A DNA stretch of 64,000 nt from the NCBI RefSeq assembly GCF_014698795.1, contig NZ_JACJTR010000011.1, positions 162,409-226,408 on the forward strand. Direction: 5' to 3'. Source of the stretch: Nostoc sp. FACHB-892. GTDB lineage: Bacteria > Cyanobacteriota > Cyanobacteriia > Cyanobacteriales > Nostocaceae. Shown here piece by piece: positions 7,433-16,532 of this stretch. Position 1 is the stretch's first letter, and every line of letters starts with the position of its first letter. The notes beneath the pieces are model-generated. The model did no database searches. It had not been told where the DNA came from and saw nothing but the letters and a program-made list of their open reading frames with translations. A program made the position numbers and the translations under genes.

Positions 7433-8914
7433 ATGGTAAATGCTGCTCAAGCACGTCAGACAAAAGAGCGATTCGCCCAACCAGAGGAACAACTAACCTA
7501 TGAATTGGGGAAAGCAGTACAGGAATTACCACCCTTATACACTAGATTATTAGCGGGAACGATCAGTGTTATTGTATTTGGAGCGATCGCCTGGGCGTAC
7601 TTCTCACAAATCGATGAGGTAGCAACAGCACCAGGGGAATTAATTGCTTCTACCCAGGTAAGACCGGTGACATCCTTAAATGGGGGATCAATTGTTGCTG
7701 TTAAAGTACGAGAAGGCGATCGCGTTACTAAAGGTCAAGTTCTGATTCAAAAAGATCCAGACTTGCAAATAACTGATGTTGCCCGCCTAACCAAGTCTAC
7801 TAGATTGATTCAAGACGATTTGCAACGTTTGGATGCAGAACGTACCGGAGGCACAACTACTGGAACGAAACTACAAGATGAACTTTTAACCTCCCGCCTG
7901 CAAGACTACCAAGCGCGTCAAGCAGGAGCGGAAGCAGAAGCAAATCGCCAACAATCACTCATAGATCAAGCCAAAGTCCGCTTGACTAGGTTGCAAGACA
8001 ACTTAGTTAATGCCAAAAGCAGCGTTGCCAATGCCAAAACAAACCTTGTCAACGCAGATAGCATTCGGATCAAAATTGAAAGTAATTTGGCACTTGCACA
8101 AGAAAGGGAAAAAAGCCTACGCAGTTTAATGACTCCTGGTGCTGTACCTCGTGTCGATTACTTGGATGCCCAAGAAAGATTAACTCGTACACAGACAGAA
8201 ATCACTAAAGCACAAGATGAAGTGATTAATGTCCAGAATAGAATCACAGAGGCTCAAGATAGAGTCACATCATTAGAAAAAGATATTGCTGCTCAAGTCC
8301 AAGAAATTCGCCAAGCAGAACAAGCTTACAATGCTGCACGCAGCCAAGCCCAGCGTGTAGCATCAGAACGCCAAAGTGAAATTTTGACCCAGTTCAACAA
8401 GCGTAAAGAAGAACTAACAACTGTTCAAGGTCAATTAGAGCAGGCGAGGAAGCAGCAAGCTTTAGAAACGATTGAGGCTCCTGTTGCCGGCACGATTTAC
8501 AGAGTTAAAGCCACTAAGGGGCCAGTGCAATCAGGTGAAGAATTGCTATCAATTTTGCCAGAAGGGGAAGAAATGCTCCTAGAGGTGAAAGTTCTCAACC
8601 GCGATATTGGATTTATTCGTCAAGGAATGAAGGCAAAAGTGAAAATGGCAACTTTCCCCTTCCAGGAATTTGGCACTGTTAATGGCGAAGTTATGCAAGT
8701 CAGTCCGAATGCAATCGTTGATAAAGAATTAGGCTTAGTTTTTCCCACCAGAATTAAGCTAAATAAACACTCAGTTAATGTGCGAGGTCAAGAAGTACAA
8801 TTTACACCAGGTATGGCTGCTTCAGGTGAGATTGTCACTCGTAAAAAGTCAGTTTTGACATTCATTACTGAGCCTGTGACACGCCGGTTCAGCGAGGCAT
8901 TTTCAGTTAGGTAG
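7433..8914 (+). CDS. HlyD-family periplasmic adaptor (membrane fusion) protein
   Basis: The 493-residue protein has a short cytoplasmic N-terminus, one transmembrane helix (about residues 45-65, LLAGTISVIVFGAIAWAYFS), a lipoyl half-motif, and a long periplasmic coiled coil (about residues 110-340) rich in Ala, Gln and Glu. The second lipoyl half follows (IEAPVAGTIYRVKATKGP) and then a beta-barrel domain. In type I secretion it bridges the inner-membrane ABC transporter to the TolC-type outer-membrane channel. The start at 7433 is preferred over 7406 because the upstream codons lie in the repeat. The partner ABC gene is 2.4 kb away, on the other side of the protease. Confidence 0.9.
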   Translation: MVNAAQARQTKERFAQPEEQLTYELGKAVQELPPLYTRLLAGTISVIVFGAIAWAYFSQIDEVATAPGELIASTQVRPVTSLNGGSIVAVKVREGDRVTKGQVLIQKDPDLQITDVARLTKSTRLIQDDLQRLDAERTGGTTTGTKLQDELLTSRLQDYQARQAGAEAEANRQQSLIDQAKVRLTRLQDNLVNAKSSVANAKTNLVNADSIRIKIESNLALAQEREKSLRSLMTPGAVPRVDYLDAQERLTRTQTEITKAQDEVINVQNRITEAQDRVTSLEKDIAAQVQEIRQAEQAYNAARSQAQRVASERQSEILTQFNKRKEELTTVQGQLEQARKQQALETIEAPVAGTIYRVKATKGPVQSGEELLSILPEGEEMLLEVKVLNRDIGFIRQGMKAKVKMATFPFQEFGTVNGEVMQVSPNAIVDKELGLVFPTRIKLNKHSVNVRGQEVQFTPGMAASGEIVTRKKSVLTFITEPVTRRFSEAFSVR

Positions 8915-8987
8915 GTCTAGCCTCTCCTGATTTCATCACCACTTCAAAAGCTACGCCTAGCATCCACAAACCATGTTTAAGACATAA

Positions 8988-9008
8988 GGGTTTAGAATTA
9001 CTAAACCC
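8988..9008. terminator. Hairpin between hlyD-like gene and protease
   Basis: GGGTTTAG and CTAAACCC form an 8-bp stem with loop AATTA, lying between two convergent genes. There is no long T run, so it is a weak terminator candidate serving either strand. Confidence 0.5.
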
Positions 9009-9094
9009 CTATCTATATTCATTCACGACAAACGAGCAAGTGGTTGATTTTTTAACCGAGCAGTATCGAACTAAACTGCAAATTGTGATAATTT

Positions 9095-10975
9095 TCAAGC
9101 GATACCTAAGAACTTTCTATACTGCTCCATTTGTTTTTGCATTCCCTCTAATAATTTCCAAAAATCAGGATTATTCTCATTTTTTTTATCATCATTGCTA
9201 TCCATATTGATGCTGCTTAAAATCTTGTCATAGTTTTGGAATTGCGACCATAATTCTAGATTACTTAATCTATTATTCCCTTCGGCTGGTGCTAAATATT
9301 TTGTTTTTTCTGTAATTTCCTCACCGATTAGAGAACCAACATCAGTATTATTAAAACTAGTAATACTCTCTGGTGTTAGATATTTTGTTTTTTCTGTAAT
9401 TTCCTCACCGATTAGAGAACTGACATCATAACTATTAAAATTAGCAATACTCTCTAGCGTCAGATATTTTGTTGTTTCTGTAATTCCCTGACCAACTAAA
9501 GAACCGACATCATAACTATTAAAATTAGCAATACTCTCTAGCGTCAGATATTTTGTTGTTTCTGTAATTCCCTGACCAACTAAAGAACCGACATCATAAC
9601 TATTAAAACTAGAAATTGTCTGTGATGTAAGATAATTTGCAGTTTGTGCGCCGATAGTTAGCAGGTTGTCGCCAGATATCACCTGCTTTGCCAGAGAACT
9701 GACATTGGAAATATTAAAACTAGAAATTGTAGCTTGTGTATCATCTATTGCTGTGTCTGCAATCACCTGCTTTGCCAGAGAACTGACATTAGAAAGCTTT
9801 AAACTAGAGGTTGTACTTTGTGTACTATTTCCTGCGGTTTCTGTGACAATCTGACGGACTTGGGCATCAGTCAAGTTGGGGTTAGCACTAAGCATCAGGG
9901 CAACTACACCAGCAACGTGGGGAGTAGCCATAGACGTGCCGTTATAAGTGGCATACTGATTATTTGGAACTGAGGAGTAAACTTTGACCCCTGGGGCTGT
10001 AACATAAGCGATTTCATCTGTTCCAGAGCGGTTAGAGAAGTCGGGCATATTATTATTCCTATCCACTGCTCCAACGGCAATTCCCGACTTGGATGCATAG
10101 CGGGCGGGATAGTCTGGTGATGATTCACCATCATTACCTGCTGCCATAACGACAATTACTCCTTTGCTGCTGGCATAGTCAATGGCTGACTCTAAACTAC
10201 GATTGGAAGATGCGCCTCCTAAGCTGAGGTTAATCACATTAGCCCCATTATCCACAGCGTAGCGAATACCTTTAGATATGGAACTATAGGAACCAGAGCC
10301 AGAGTCATTCAAAACCTTGACAGGCATAATCTTGGCATCATAAGCAATACCAGTGACACCGTAGTTATTATTTTCTCCTGCGATCGTGCCGGAAACATGA
10401 GTGCCATGACCATTGTTATCTAGGGTATTGTTGTTTTTATCAGAGAAGTTCCAACCATAATTATCATCAATATAGCCATTGCCATCATCATCTATACCAT
10501 TACCTGCAATTTCTTTGGCATTTGTCCAGATATTATTTCTTAAATCCTCGTGGTTATAGTCAACTCCAGTGTCGACAACAGCGACGACAACGCTCTTACC
10601 TGTGTATCCCTGTGCCCAAACTTCTGGTGCTTTAACAAGGTCTGCTCCCCAACTATTGCCACCAAGATTAGGGACATCAGCAAAGGTATTCTGGCCAGTA
10701 GCTCTAGCCACTGCTGCTGCTCCATTAATTAAGCCATAGCCATTGGTGGAGTTATAATTTTGAGTGCTAAAAGCATTAGTAGTAGCGTTACTGCTATTTT
10801 CTGATTCACCATTTTTTAGCAACTGCACATCAGCATCGGCTGAGTTATAGCTACTACTTCTGCTGAAGTTGAGGCTGTAGTCATCCTTTGTATTAATGCT
10901 ATCTAATGAAGAGATTGAAGTGACATTTAGCTGTTTATTTGACAACACATTTTTATTAACATCATCAATGAGCAT
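9095..10975 (-). CDS. Subtilisin-like serine protease (S8) with C-terminal repeats
   Basis: This 626-residue protease shows the full S8 triad: Asp in VVDTGVDYNHEDL, His in NGHGTHVSGTIAG and Ser in NGTSMATPHVAGVVAL, spanning about residues 105-400. The N-terminal 100 residues are Ser/Asn-rich with no signal peptide. After the catalytic domain come about seven imperfect repeats of 28-40 residues around the core SFN-S-x-D-V-x-S-L. The last few are nearly identical 28-residue units. Absence of a Sec signal next to type I secretion genes suggests export by that system, which is inference. No RTX nonapeptides are seen. Target proteins are unknown. Confidence 0.9.
   Translation of the reverse strand: MLIDDVNKNVLSNKQLNVTSISSLDSINTKDDYSLNFSRSSSYNSADADVQLLKNGESENSSNATTNAFSTQNYNSTNGYGLINGAAAVARATGQNTFADVPNLGGNSWGADLVKAPEVWAQGYTGKSVVVAVVDTGVDYNHEDLRNNIWTNAKEIAGNGIDDDGNGYIDDNYGWNFSDKNNNTLDNNGHGTHVSGTIAGENNNYGVTGIAYDAKIMPVKVLNDSGSGSYSSISKGIRYAVDNGANVINLSLGGASSNRSLESAIDYASSKGVIVVMAAGNDGESSPDYPARYASKSGIAVGAVDRNNNMPDFSNRSGTDEIAYVTAPGVKVYSSVPNNQYATYNGTSMATPHVAGVVALMLSANPNLTDAQVRQIVTETAGNSTQSTTSSLKLSNVSSLAKQVIADTAIDDTQATISSFNISNVSSLAKQVISGDNLLTIGAQTANYLTSQTISSFNSYDVGSLVGQGITETTKYLTLESIANFNSYDVGSLVGQGITETTKYLTLESIANFNSYDVSSLIGEEITEKTKYLTPESITSFNNTDVGSLIGEEITEKTKYLAPAEGNNRLSNLELWSQFQNYDKILSSINMDSNDDKKNENNPDFWKLLEGMQKQMEQYRKFLGIA
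9290..9620. repeat. 84-bp in-gene tandem repeat (28-residue units)
   Basis: The protease C-terminus contains four consecutive 28-residue units (consensus SIANFNSYDVGSLVGQGITE plus TTKYLTLE). Two central units appear identical at DNA level. More diverged units continue upstream to about 9815. Confidence 0.8.
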
Positions 10976-11270
10976 AAGTATTTTCTCTCAAAGATAGCAA
11001 TTATTTTTTTGACACTTTGAAGCCTTAAAATCTTTATAAGAAGATTTCAATGTATGAATAAGCTCCATTCTCAATAATTACTATGAAATTTGATAACAAA
11101 ATGCTAATTTTATTACCAAAAATCATTCTGATAAATGCGGTTTTTATTAAGAATAAATTAATTATTTGAATCTTAAATGTTTTAGTTGTATTAATGGAGA
11201 CTAACGTTAAAAATACTGCGATCGCTCGTTATAAAAGTATTTACACTACTCAGAATTATCAAAATAAAAA
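10976..11270. other. AT-rich gap upstream of the protease
   Basis: No gene is supported. The stretch is AT-rich and should contain the promoter of the minus-strand protease; I see no confident -35/-10 pair. It ends at the terminator of the ABC transporter gene. Confidence 0.5.
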
Positions 11271-11299
11271 TGGCGAATGGAGCATAACTCCATTCGCCA
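11271..11299 (-). terminator. Rho-independent terminator of the PPIase-ABC operon
   Basis: TGGCGAATGGAG and CTCCATTCGCCA form a perfect 12-bp stem with a 5-base loop. Read on the minus strand it is followed by a U-rich tract (complement of AAAATAAAAA), 67 bases after the ABC gene stop. Confidence 0.85.
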
Positions 11300-11365
11300 A
11301 AGGCTATCATTAAGCCGCTTTGCAAACGTTTATTTTTTCCACAAGCTTTGAGCTAGTTAAATCTA

Positions 11366-14068
11366 CTAAATGTTTGCTTGCTGCCGTTGATATAGTGACC
11401 AATACAAACCCTTTTGTTGCAACAATTGTGAGTGAGTACCACGTTCAGCAATCACACCTTGCTCCAACACCAAAATCAAATCAGCACGTTTGAGGGGAGC
11501 AAATCGGTGAGCAATTAAGAATACGGTACGATTAGCAGAAATTTTTTGCAGGTTTTGCAGTACTTGTTGTTCAGTTTCACTATCCAAAGCGCTGGTAGCT
11601 TCGTCCAAAACTAAAATTGGCGCTTGGGAAAGAAATAGCCTTGCTAGGGCAATACGTTGTCTCTGTCCGCCAGATAAAGCAGTACCGCGTTCACCAACAT
11701 TGGTTTCGTAACCGTAGGGTAATTGACTGATGAAGTCATGTGCTACTGCTAGTCTTGCTGCCTCTACTACTTGCTCTGCGGTAATGTCGGGACTACCGAG
11801 AGTGATATTTTCCAAAATAGAACCGTTAAATAAAAAGTCTTCTTGGAGAACTACACTAATTTGTTGCCGTAATGATGCTAAATCAGCACTTTTAATATCA
11901 AAACCATCAATAAGGATGCGTCCTGATTCAATTTGATAGAGGCGTTGTAATAGCTTAGACAGGGTACTTTTACCAGAACCACTGCGTCCGACAATGCCAA
12001 CAAATTGCCCTGGTTCAGCAGTGAAAGAGATTCCCCGCAGAATTGCTTCAAAGTTTGGCCGGTAGCGGAAAAATACTTGCTCGAAGGTGACTTGTCCTTT
12101 CAGAGGTGGTAGAACTAAACCAGTCCCAAGTTCAGCTTCTGGGGAGACGTTGAGAATATCACCAATGCGATCTACAGAAAGTAGCACTTGTTGGAGATTT
12201 TGCCACAACTGTACTAGGCGCAAAAGCGGGCCTGTGACTCTGCCAGAAAGCATTTGAAAGGCAACAAGCTGTCCAACTGTAAGCTTTTGTTCGATGACTA
12301 ACTTGGCTCCAAACCAGAGAATCAGCATGGTGGAAAAATTGGTGAGAAAGTCACCAATATTGCTGCTGATATTGGAGGTAGTAGATGCTTTAAAACCTGT
12401 GCGGATGAAGCGAGCAAATAAGCCTTCCCAGCGAGCGCGGGTTACTGGTTCTGCTGCATGGGCTTTAACGGAGTGAATTCCGGTGATTGTCTCTACTAGA
12501 AACGATTGACTATCGGCACTCCGGTTAAAGGTTTCGTTGAGCCAGTTACGCAGAATTGGTGTTGCAACTATCGTTAAAGTCGCAAATAGCGGCAGTACTG
12601 CTAAGGCAACAAAGGTGAGTGGGATATTATAATAAAACATCAATGCTAGGTATACCACTGCAAAGATGCTATCCAGAATCACAGTTAATGCTGTACCTGT
12701 GAGAAACTGACGTATTTGTTCGAGTTCCTGGACTCGTGCTACTGTGTCTCCGACGCGCCGCGACTCAAAATAAGCTAATGGCAGACGCATCAGGTGGCGA
12801 AATAGCTGTGCTGATAAACTCAAATCGAGACGACGAGCTGTATGGGTAAAGATGAATAGGCGGAGAATGCCAAGTATGGACTCAAATATAGCTACGCACA
12901 AAAGTGCGATCGCCATTACATCAAGAGTCGGCAAACTCTCCTGCACCATCACTTTATCAATGACGACTTGCGTAATTAGTGGTGTTGTTAACCCCAAAAG
13001 CTGCAAGGTAAAAGATGCTAACAATACTTCTGTTAACAATCCCTTATACTTCCAAACTGCTGGAGTGAACCAACTGAGGTTAAATTTTTCTTGCTGGGAT
13101 ATGAGTTCTACTTGCCACAATCGTCCATCCCAAGACGCTTCAACTATCGACTGCGGTAAGCTTTCACAAGTCCGTTCGGGATTTAGAGGGTTAGCGATAA
13201 TGAGGCGATCGCCTTTAACTCCATAGGCTACTACCCAAGATGGACTCTGAGGTGAGTCAGAATTCCACAACAGTAAAGCTGGAAATGACAACTGTCGCAA
13301 CTCACCCCAACTCACTTGTAAGCGCCGCAACACTAACCCTAACTTTTCTCCTGCTTCCACAACCTGTTTTGGGCGTTGTCCTCTGAGTTGGCGCTGCACC
13401 CATTCCAATTGCACAGAATTTTCTAACTGTTGCGCCACCATTGTTAAACAAGCAGCAGCAGTGTTCCAGCTGGCAACAAAGGGATAATTTGAGATGATCA
13501 GATTGGCAGATGGGAGTCCTCTTTGGGGTTGGAGGCTATGGGGGCTAGAAGTTCTCTCTGAGGCTGACGCTAGTGAAGGTGTGGAAGAGAAGGAAAATGT
13601 ATCTCTTTCTCCCTCCGTGTTCACCGGTAACACTTGCCAGAACTCCTGAATTTGTGGATTAGAAAGTTCTGCCCACAGTGCTGTATGCCAACACACTACT
13701 ACTACTTCTTTACTAGCAGCTACAGCTTTAAAATCCGCAGACAGCTTTTGCAAATCACCAAACCAATCGCCCACATCTAAGGCGGCTATTGGTTTACCAA
13801 CCCCTTCTTCTCTTAAGCGAACTTTTCCAGCCACAATTAAGAATTGGTAACCGCCGACATCGTTTGACCAGATTTTCTCTCCAAGACGATACTGACGAGT
13901 TTGGCACTCCTTTTCCAAAAGGGATTGTTGTTCGGGAGTCAACCAGCATAGTGGTGGCTGATTCCAAGGTAAAGAAGCTAGCACTTTTAATCGTAAAGAT
14001 TCATTATCCAGAATATTTAACTCACTTGTAATTTGACTGTCAGTTTTTGAATTTTCTCTGCTAGCCAT
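11366..14068 (-). CDS. Type I secretion ABC transporter with cNMP-like and degenerate C39 domains
   Basis: The 900-residue protein has four regions: a cyclic-nucleotide-binding-like N-terminus (about residues 55-150), a C39 peptidase-like domain (about 190-330), a six-helix exporter membrane domain (about 335-620) and an ATPase domain. In the ATPase domain, Walker A GRSGSGKST is at 694-702, the signature is LSGGQRQR and Walker B is ILVLDEATSALD. In active C39 domains the nucleophile lies in DCGAACL; here the matching stretch reads NTAAACL, so the Cys is Thr and the domain is probably a non-cleaving substrate binder as in HlyB. The architecture recalls HetC-type cyanobacterial transporters. 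Its start overlaps the upstream PPIase gene by 52 bases. Confidence 0.9.
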   Translation of the reverse strand: MASRENSKTDSQITSELNILDNESLRLKVLASLPWNQPPLCWLTPEQQSLLEKECQTRQYRLGEKIWSNDVGGYQFLIVAGKVRLREEGVGKPIAALDVGDWFGDLQKLSADFKAVAASKEVVVVCWHTALWAELSNPQIQEFWQVLPVNTEGERDTFSFSSTPSLASASERTSSPHSLQPQRGLPSANLIISNYPFVASWNTAAACLTMVAQQLENSVQLEWVQRQLRGQRPKQVVEAGEKLGLVLRRLQVSWGELRQLSFPALLLWNSDSPQSPSWVVAYGVKGDRLIIANPLNPERTCESLPQSIVEASWDGRLWQVELISQQEKFNLSWFTPAVWKYKGLLTEVLLASFTLQLLGLTTPLITQVVIDKVMVQESLPTLDVMAIALLCVAIFESILGILRLFIFTHTARRLDLSLSAQLFRHLMRLPLAYFESRRVGDTVARVQELEQIRQFLTGTALTVILDSIFAVVYLALMFYYNIPLTFVALAVLPLFATLTIVATPILRNWLNETFNRSADSQSFLVETITGIHSVKAHAAEPVTRARWEGLFARFIRTGFKASTTSNISSNIGDFLTNFSTMLILWFGAKLVIEQKLTVGQLVAFQMLSGRVTGPLLRLVQLWQNLQQVLLSVDRIGDILNVSPEAELGTGLVLPPLKGQVTFEQVFFRYRPNFEAILRGISFTAEPGQFVGIVGRSGSGKSTLSKLLQRLYQIESGRILIDGFDIKSADLASLRQQISVVLQEDFLFNGSILENITLGSPDITAEQVVEAARLAVAHDFISQLPYGYETNVGERGTALSGGQRQRIALARLFLSQAPILVLDEATSALDSETEQQVLQNLQKISANRTVFLIAHRFAPLKRADLILVLEQGVIAERGTHSQLLQQKGLYWSLYQRQQANI

Positions 14069-14799
14069 TTCTCAAACAACTCATTTTGTAGTGCTTGGTT
14101 TAGTTGAGTATCTTCTAAAGACGCTGGCAGAAATTGTTCTACTCGAAACAAACCATAAGGTCCTTCTCCTGGGGGAGAGTCTTTGCCAACGATTTCTATT
14201 GGGCCTACCAATTGTCCAGGACTAGCCACATCAATAGCTGCCCGCAATATATCCGGCATACTTCCTCGGCTGACTATTCCCATCATGCCGTTCACAATTC
14301 GGTCATCTGAAAGTGAATACTCTTTAGCTAGTTGCTCAAAACTACCTCCTTCTTCAATCTGGGTTTGTAGTTCGTCTGCCAATTCTCGATTATCAACAAC
14401 GATCCGAGAAAGTACTACCCGATCCAAAAAAATTTTGCGTTCAATAAAATATTCTTGGAGTTTTCCTTGGGTCACTACAGCTTTTAGCTTTTCTAACTTG
14501 TAACCAAAAGCCACTGATGTGTGAAAGGTAGCGTAATCTGTATTGTTGGCTTTTAACCATTCTTGGAAACTTTGAGGGTCAGTCAGTTGGTTTTTCAGCC
14601 TAAAGTCAATAATTGCCTGTTCAGTTATTGCTGTACCAATCTCAACATCGTCTCGGGTTCGGATTTCTTCCTCAATTACATACTGGCGGAGAATATCTCC
14701 AATGAACTGCCCCAATTTCCCAGAGGCTTGCAAGTACTTTACTGCTTCCTCAATAGAAATTATTTTGTCATTGATTGTTAAAAATGATAAAGATTCCAT
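14017..14799 (-). CDS. Parvulin-type peptidylprolyl isomerase (SurA/PpiC-like)
   Basis: The 260-residue protein has an N-terminal helical SurA-like chaperone region (about residues 1-120) and a parvulin rotamase domain (about 125-235) with VVLSRIVVDN, FEQLAKEYSLSDDR and GPIEIVGKDSPPGEGPYGLFRV. No signal peptide is visible, so it probably acts in the cytoplasm. It is translationally coupled to the secretion ABC transporter (52-base overlap), suggesting that it holds or isomerises the exported protein before secretion. That role is inferred from context. Confidence 0.85.
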   Translation of the reverse strand: MESLSFLTINDKIISIEEAVKYLQASGKLGQFIGDILRQYVIEEEIRTRDDVEIGTAITEQAIIDFRLKNQLTDPQSFQEWLKANNTDYATFHTSVAFGYKLEKLKAVVTQGKLQEYFIERKIFLDRVVLSRIVVDNRELADELQTQIEEGGSFEQLAKEYSLSDDRIVNGMMGIVSRGSMPDILRAAIDVASPGQLVGPIEIVGKDSPPGEGPYGLFRVEQFLPASLEDTQLNQALQNELFEKWLAEKIQKLTVKLQVS

Positions 14800-15225
14800 G
14801 AACTAACTATGTGAAAATGGTTAAACACTTATAGACTTTTAAATTAAATCATATAAAAATCATCTGGTCATTGATGAATAAATATGATAAAGATTTTATG
14901 AACTAATTACATCTAAATGGTCAAAAAATTATATACCTAGTAAATAAAATAATTTTCCATAATTACTTTTACGGTCTACTGGAGACAGAACAGGATTGAA
15001 AATATCAGTTATAAGGCAAAATAAGTTGTGTAACCAAATCTTTATAGATTCAGATAAATAATTAGGTATGTAGGCGAAAATAAAGCAAAACATATTAAGA
15101 ATTGTTTCTTGCCAGTTGCTAAAAGTCAAGCCACTGCGTTGTTCATGTGACCAAAGTTGTAGCAACTGACATGGAAAACCCTTCCCATGCGGAACCTTAA
15201 CGAGTAATTGTTTATTCTCACCGGT
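14800..15225. other. Gene-free AT-rich stretch
   Basis: A partial direct repeat (AATATGATAAAGATTTTATGAACTAAT near 14880 resembles 14785-14805 at the PPIase start) suggests a small local duplication. A 78-codon open frame on the minus strand (14929-15165) has no recognisable features and is not called. Confidence 0.4.
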
Positions 15226-16029
15226 CTACTTAATTAGACTTATCCATGCCCAGGCAAGTAGCACTGCTGCGATCGCACCGATTAATGTATTAAAAATATT
15301 TACTACTTCATTGGTCAGCCAATTATACTTAGATTGTAATGTTGCCCCAATCACACTCTCTAAGTTAGTGGCAATAAATGCTGCCATTACACACCAAGCT
15401 ACTCCCAATAGATCAATTAAACCAACTGCCCAACCAACAAATGCGATCGCTACAGAAGCCACAATACCTGCTAAAGTCCCCTCCAAGCTTATCGCTCCTT
15501 CTGTACCGCGAGGCACTGGTTGGAGGGTGGTAATTAGAAAGGTGCTTTTACCATAGGCTTTACCGACTTCACTAGCAGTGGTGTCAGCCAACTTGGTACT
15601 GAAACTCGCTACGTAGCCTAACAATAATAGAGACTGGGGATTGGGGACTAGAGATTGGGGACTAGGTACAACAAATCCCGAATTTATGATCCCTACTCCC
15701 AAAGCACACAACGCCCCAGTCAAAGCCGAACCCCAAACATTTTCTGGGCCTCTTGCCCCAGAGCGCTTTTCGGCTATTCCTTCAGCCTCCTTCTGCGCCA
15801 TACCGATACGAGTCACGCCAGAACCAACTAAAAAATAGAACATGACAACTGCATATCCTTGCCAGCCTAGAGTTACCCAAATTAAGATGGCCAGAAACCA
15901 TGCATGGAATGAGCCAGCAGGGGTAAGCAGTTTTTTCGGAGCAATCCAAGCTAAACCCAATAGAATTGTGTTTAATCCTACCGCCACCAACCAAGGATTA
16001 ACAGAATTAATTAAAGATGACATCAGCAA
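15226..16029 (-). CDS. DUF92 / TIGR00297 membrane protein (phytyl-phosphate kinase-like)
   Basis: The 267-residue protein is very hydrophobic, with about six to seven membrane helices, and has the family hallmarks SGARGPENVWGSA, FSTKLADTTASEVGKAYGK and GTEGAISLEGT. The plant homologue VTE6 phosphorylates phytyl phosphate to phytyl diphosphate for tocopherol and phylloquinone synthesis; the same role here is a family-based inference. Between GFVVP and LLLLGYVASF sits SPQSLVPNPQS, which is encoded by GGGGATTGGGGACTAG-type repeat sequence and looks like an in-frame insertion. The start is the TTG/ATG cluster just before 16029 (MLMSSLINS); the ATG at 16023 is equally possible. Confidence 0.85.
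   Translation of the reverse strand: MLMSSLINSVNPWLVAVGLNTILLGLAWIAPKKLLTPAGSFHAWFLAILIWVTLGWQGYAVVMFYFLVGSGVTRIGMAQKEAEGIAEKRSGARGPENVWGSALTGALCALGVGIINSGFVVPSPQSLVPNPQSLLLLGYVASFSTKLADTTASEVGKAYGKSTFLITTLQPVPRGTEGAISLEGTLAGIVASVAIAFVGWAVGLIDLLGVAWCVMAAFIATNLESVIGATLQSKYNWLTNEVVNIFNTLIGAIAAVLLAWAWISLIK
15630..15672. repeat. GGGGATTGGGGACTA repeat inside the DUF92 gene
   Basis: The units GACTGGGGATTGGGGACTAG and AGATTGGGGACTAGG are tandem-like and encode the apparent in-frame insertion in the DUF92 protein. Confidence 0.65.
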
Positions 16030-16085
16030 TTAATAAGTAATTTTGTCTGAATATCAACAGAATAACTAATTTGTTACCCCTAGTA

Positions 16086-16290
16086 ACGCAAGGCGGAAGT
16101 CATAAAGTAACCCTTCGACTACGCGGCAGTTGAACGCAGTCGAAACTCAGGGTTACACCGAGTGGTCGCGTAGCATACCGCAGAGAAGCCGAGGTGTAAA
16201 AAGTCAAAACTCAAAACTATTATGGAATAAGCTTTTTAGGAATTTAAAATGGTTGCTTTATTTAGACCGTCTTGTATTAGTACTTAATTT
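16086..16290. repeat. Dispersed element interrupted by a second repeat
   Basis: GCAAGGCGGAAGTCA followed by AGTCAAAACTCAAAACTATT and on to about 16290 matches the element at 48113-48205 (CACAAGACGGAAGTCAAAAG onward) at roughly three of four positions by eye. In this copy about 100 bases (CCCTTCGACTACGCGG through GCCGAGGTGTAA, about 16108-16200) are inserted between GGAAGTCA and AAGTCAAAAC. Confidence 0.6.
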
Positions 16291-16532
16291 CTGACACCTC
16301 CAAAACTAAAGTAATATGTTTGTATTATTAACTAAATTTCGTAGGCATCGCCTTGAAAGCTGAGTATAAAATTACAAACTATGTCTGAGATATACATTGC
16401 AATATGTCATAAAGATAAAGGATATAAGTTAATGCCAATTAAAACTGTGTTCAAGTTGACCACAATTAAGACTTAACAGCATAAATGCATAAACTGTAGA
16501 TAATCCAACTACTAGTCTTTTCCACACAAGCT
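16291..16532. other. Upstream region of the VOC gene
   Basis: No gene is supported. The region is AT-rich and presumably carries the promoter of the VOC-family gene. Confidence 0.4.

Noticed and set aside
14929..15165. 78-codon minus-strand frame MLQLWSHEQRSG...
   Set aside because: No SD sequence, no recognisable motif, and it is in AT-rich DNA; a fragment of an old gene is possible but unsupported.
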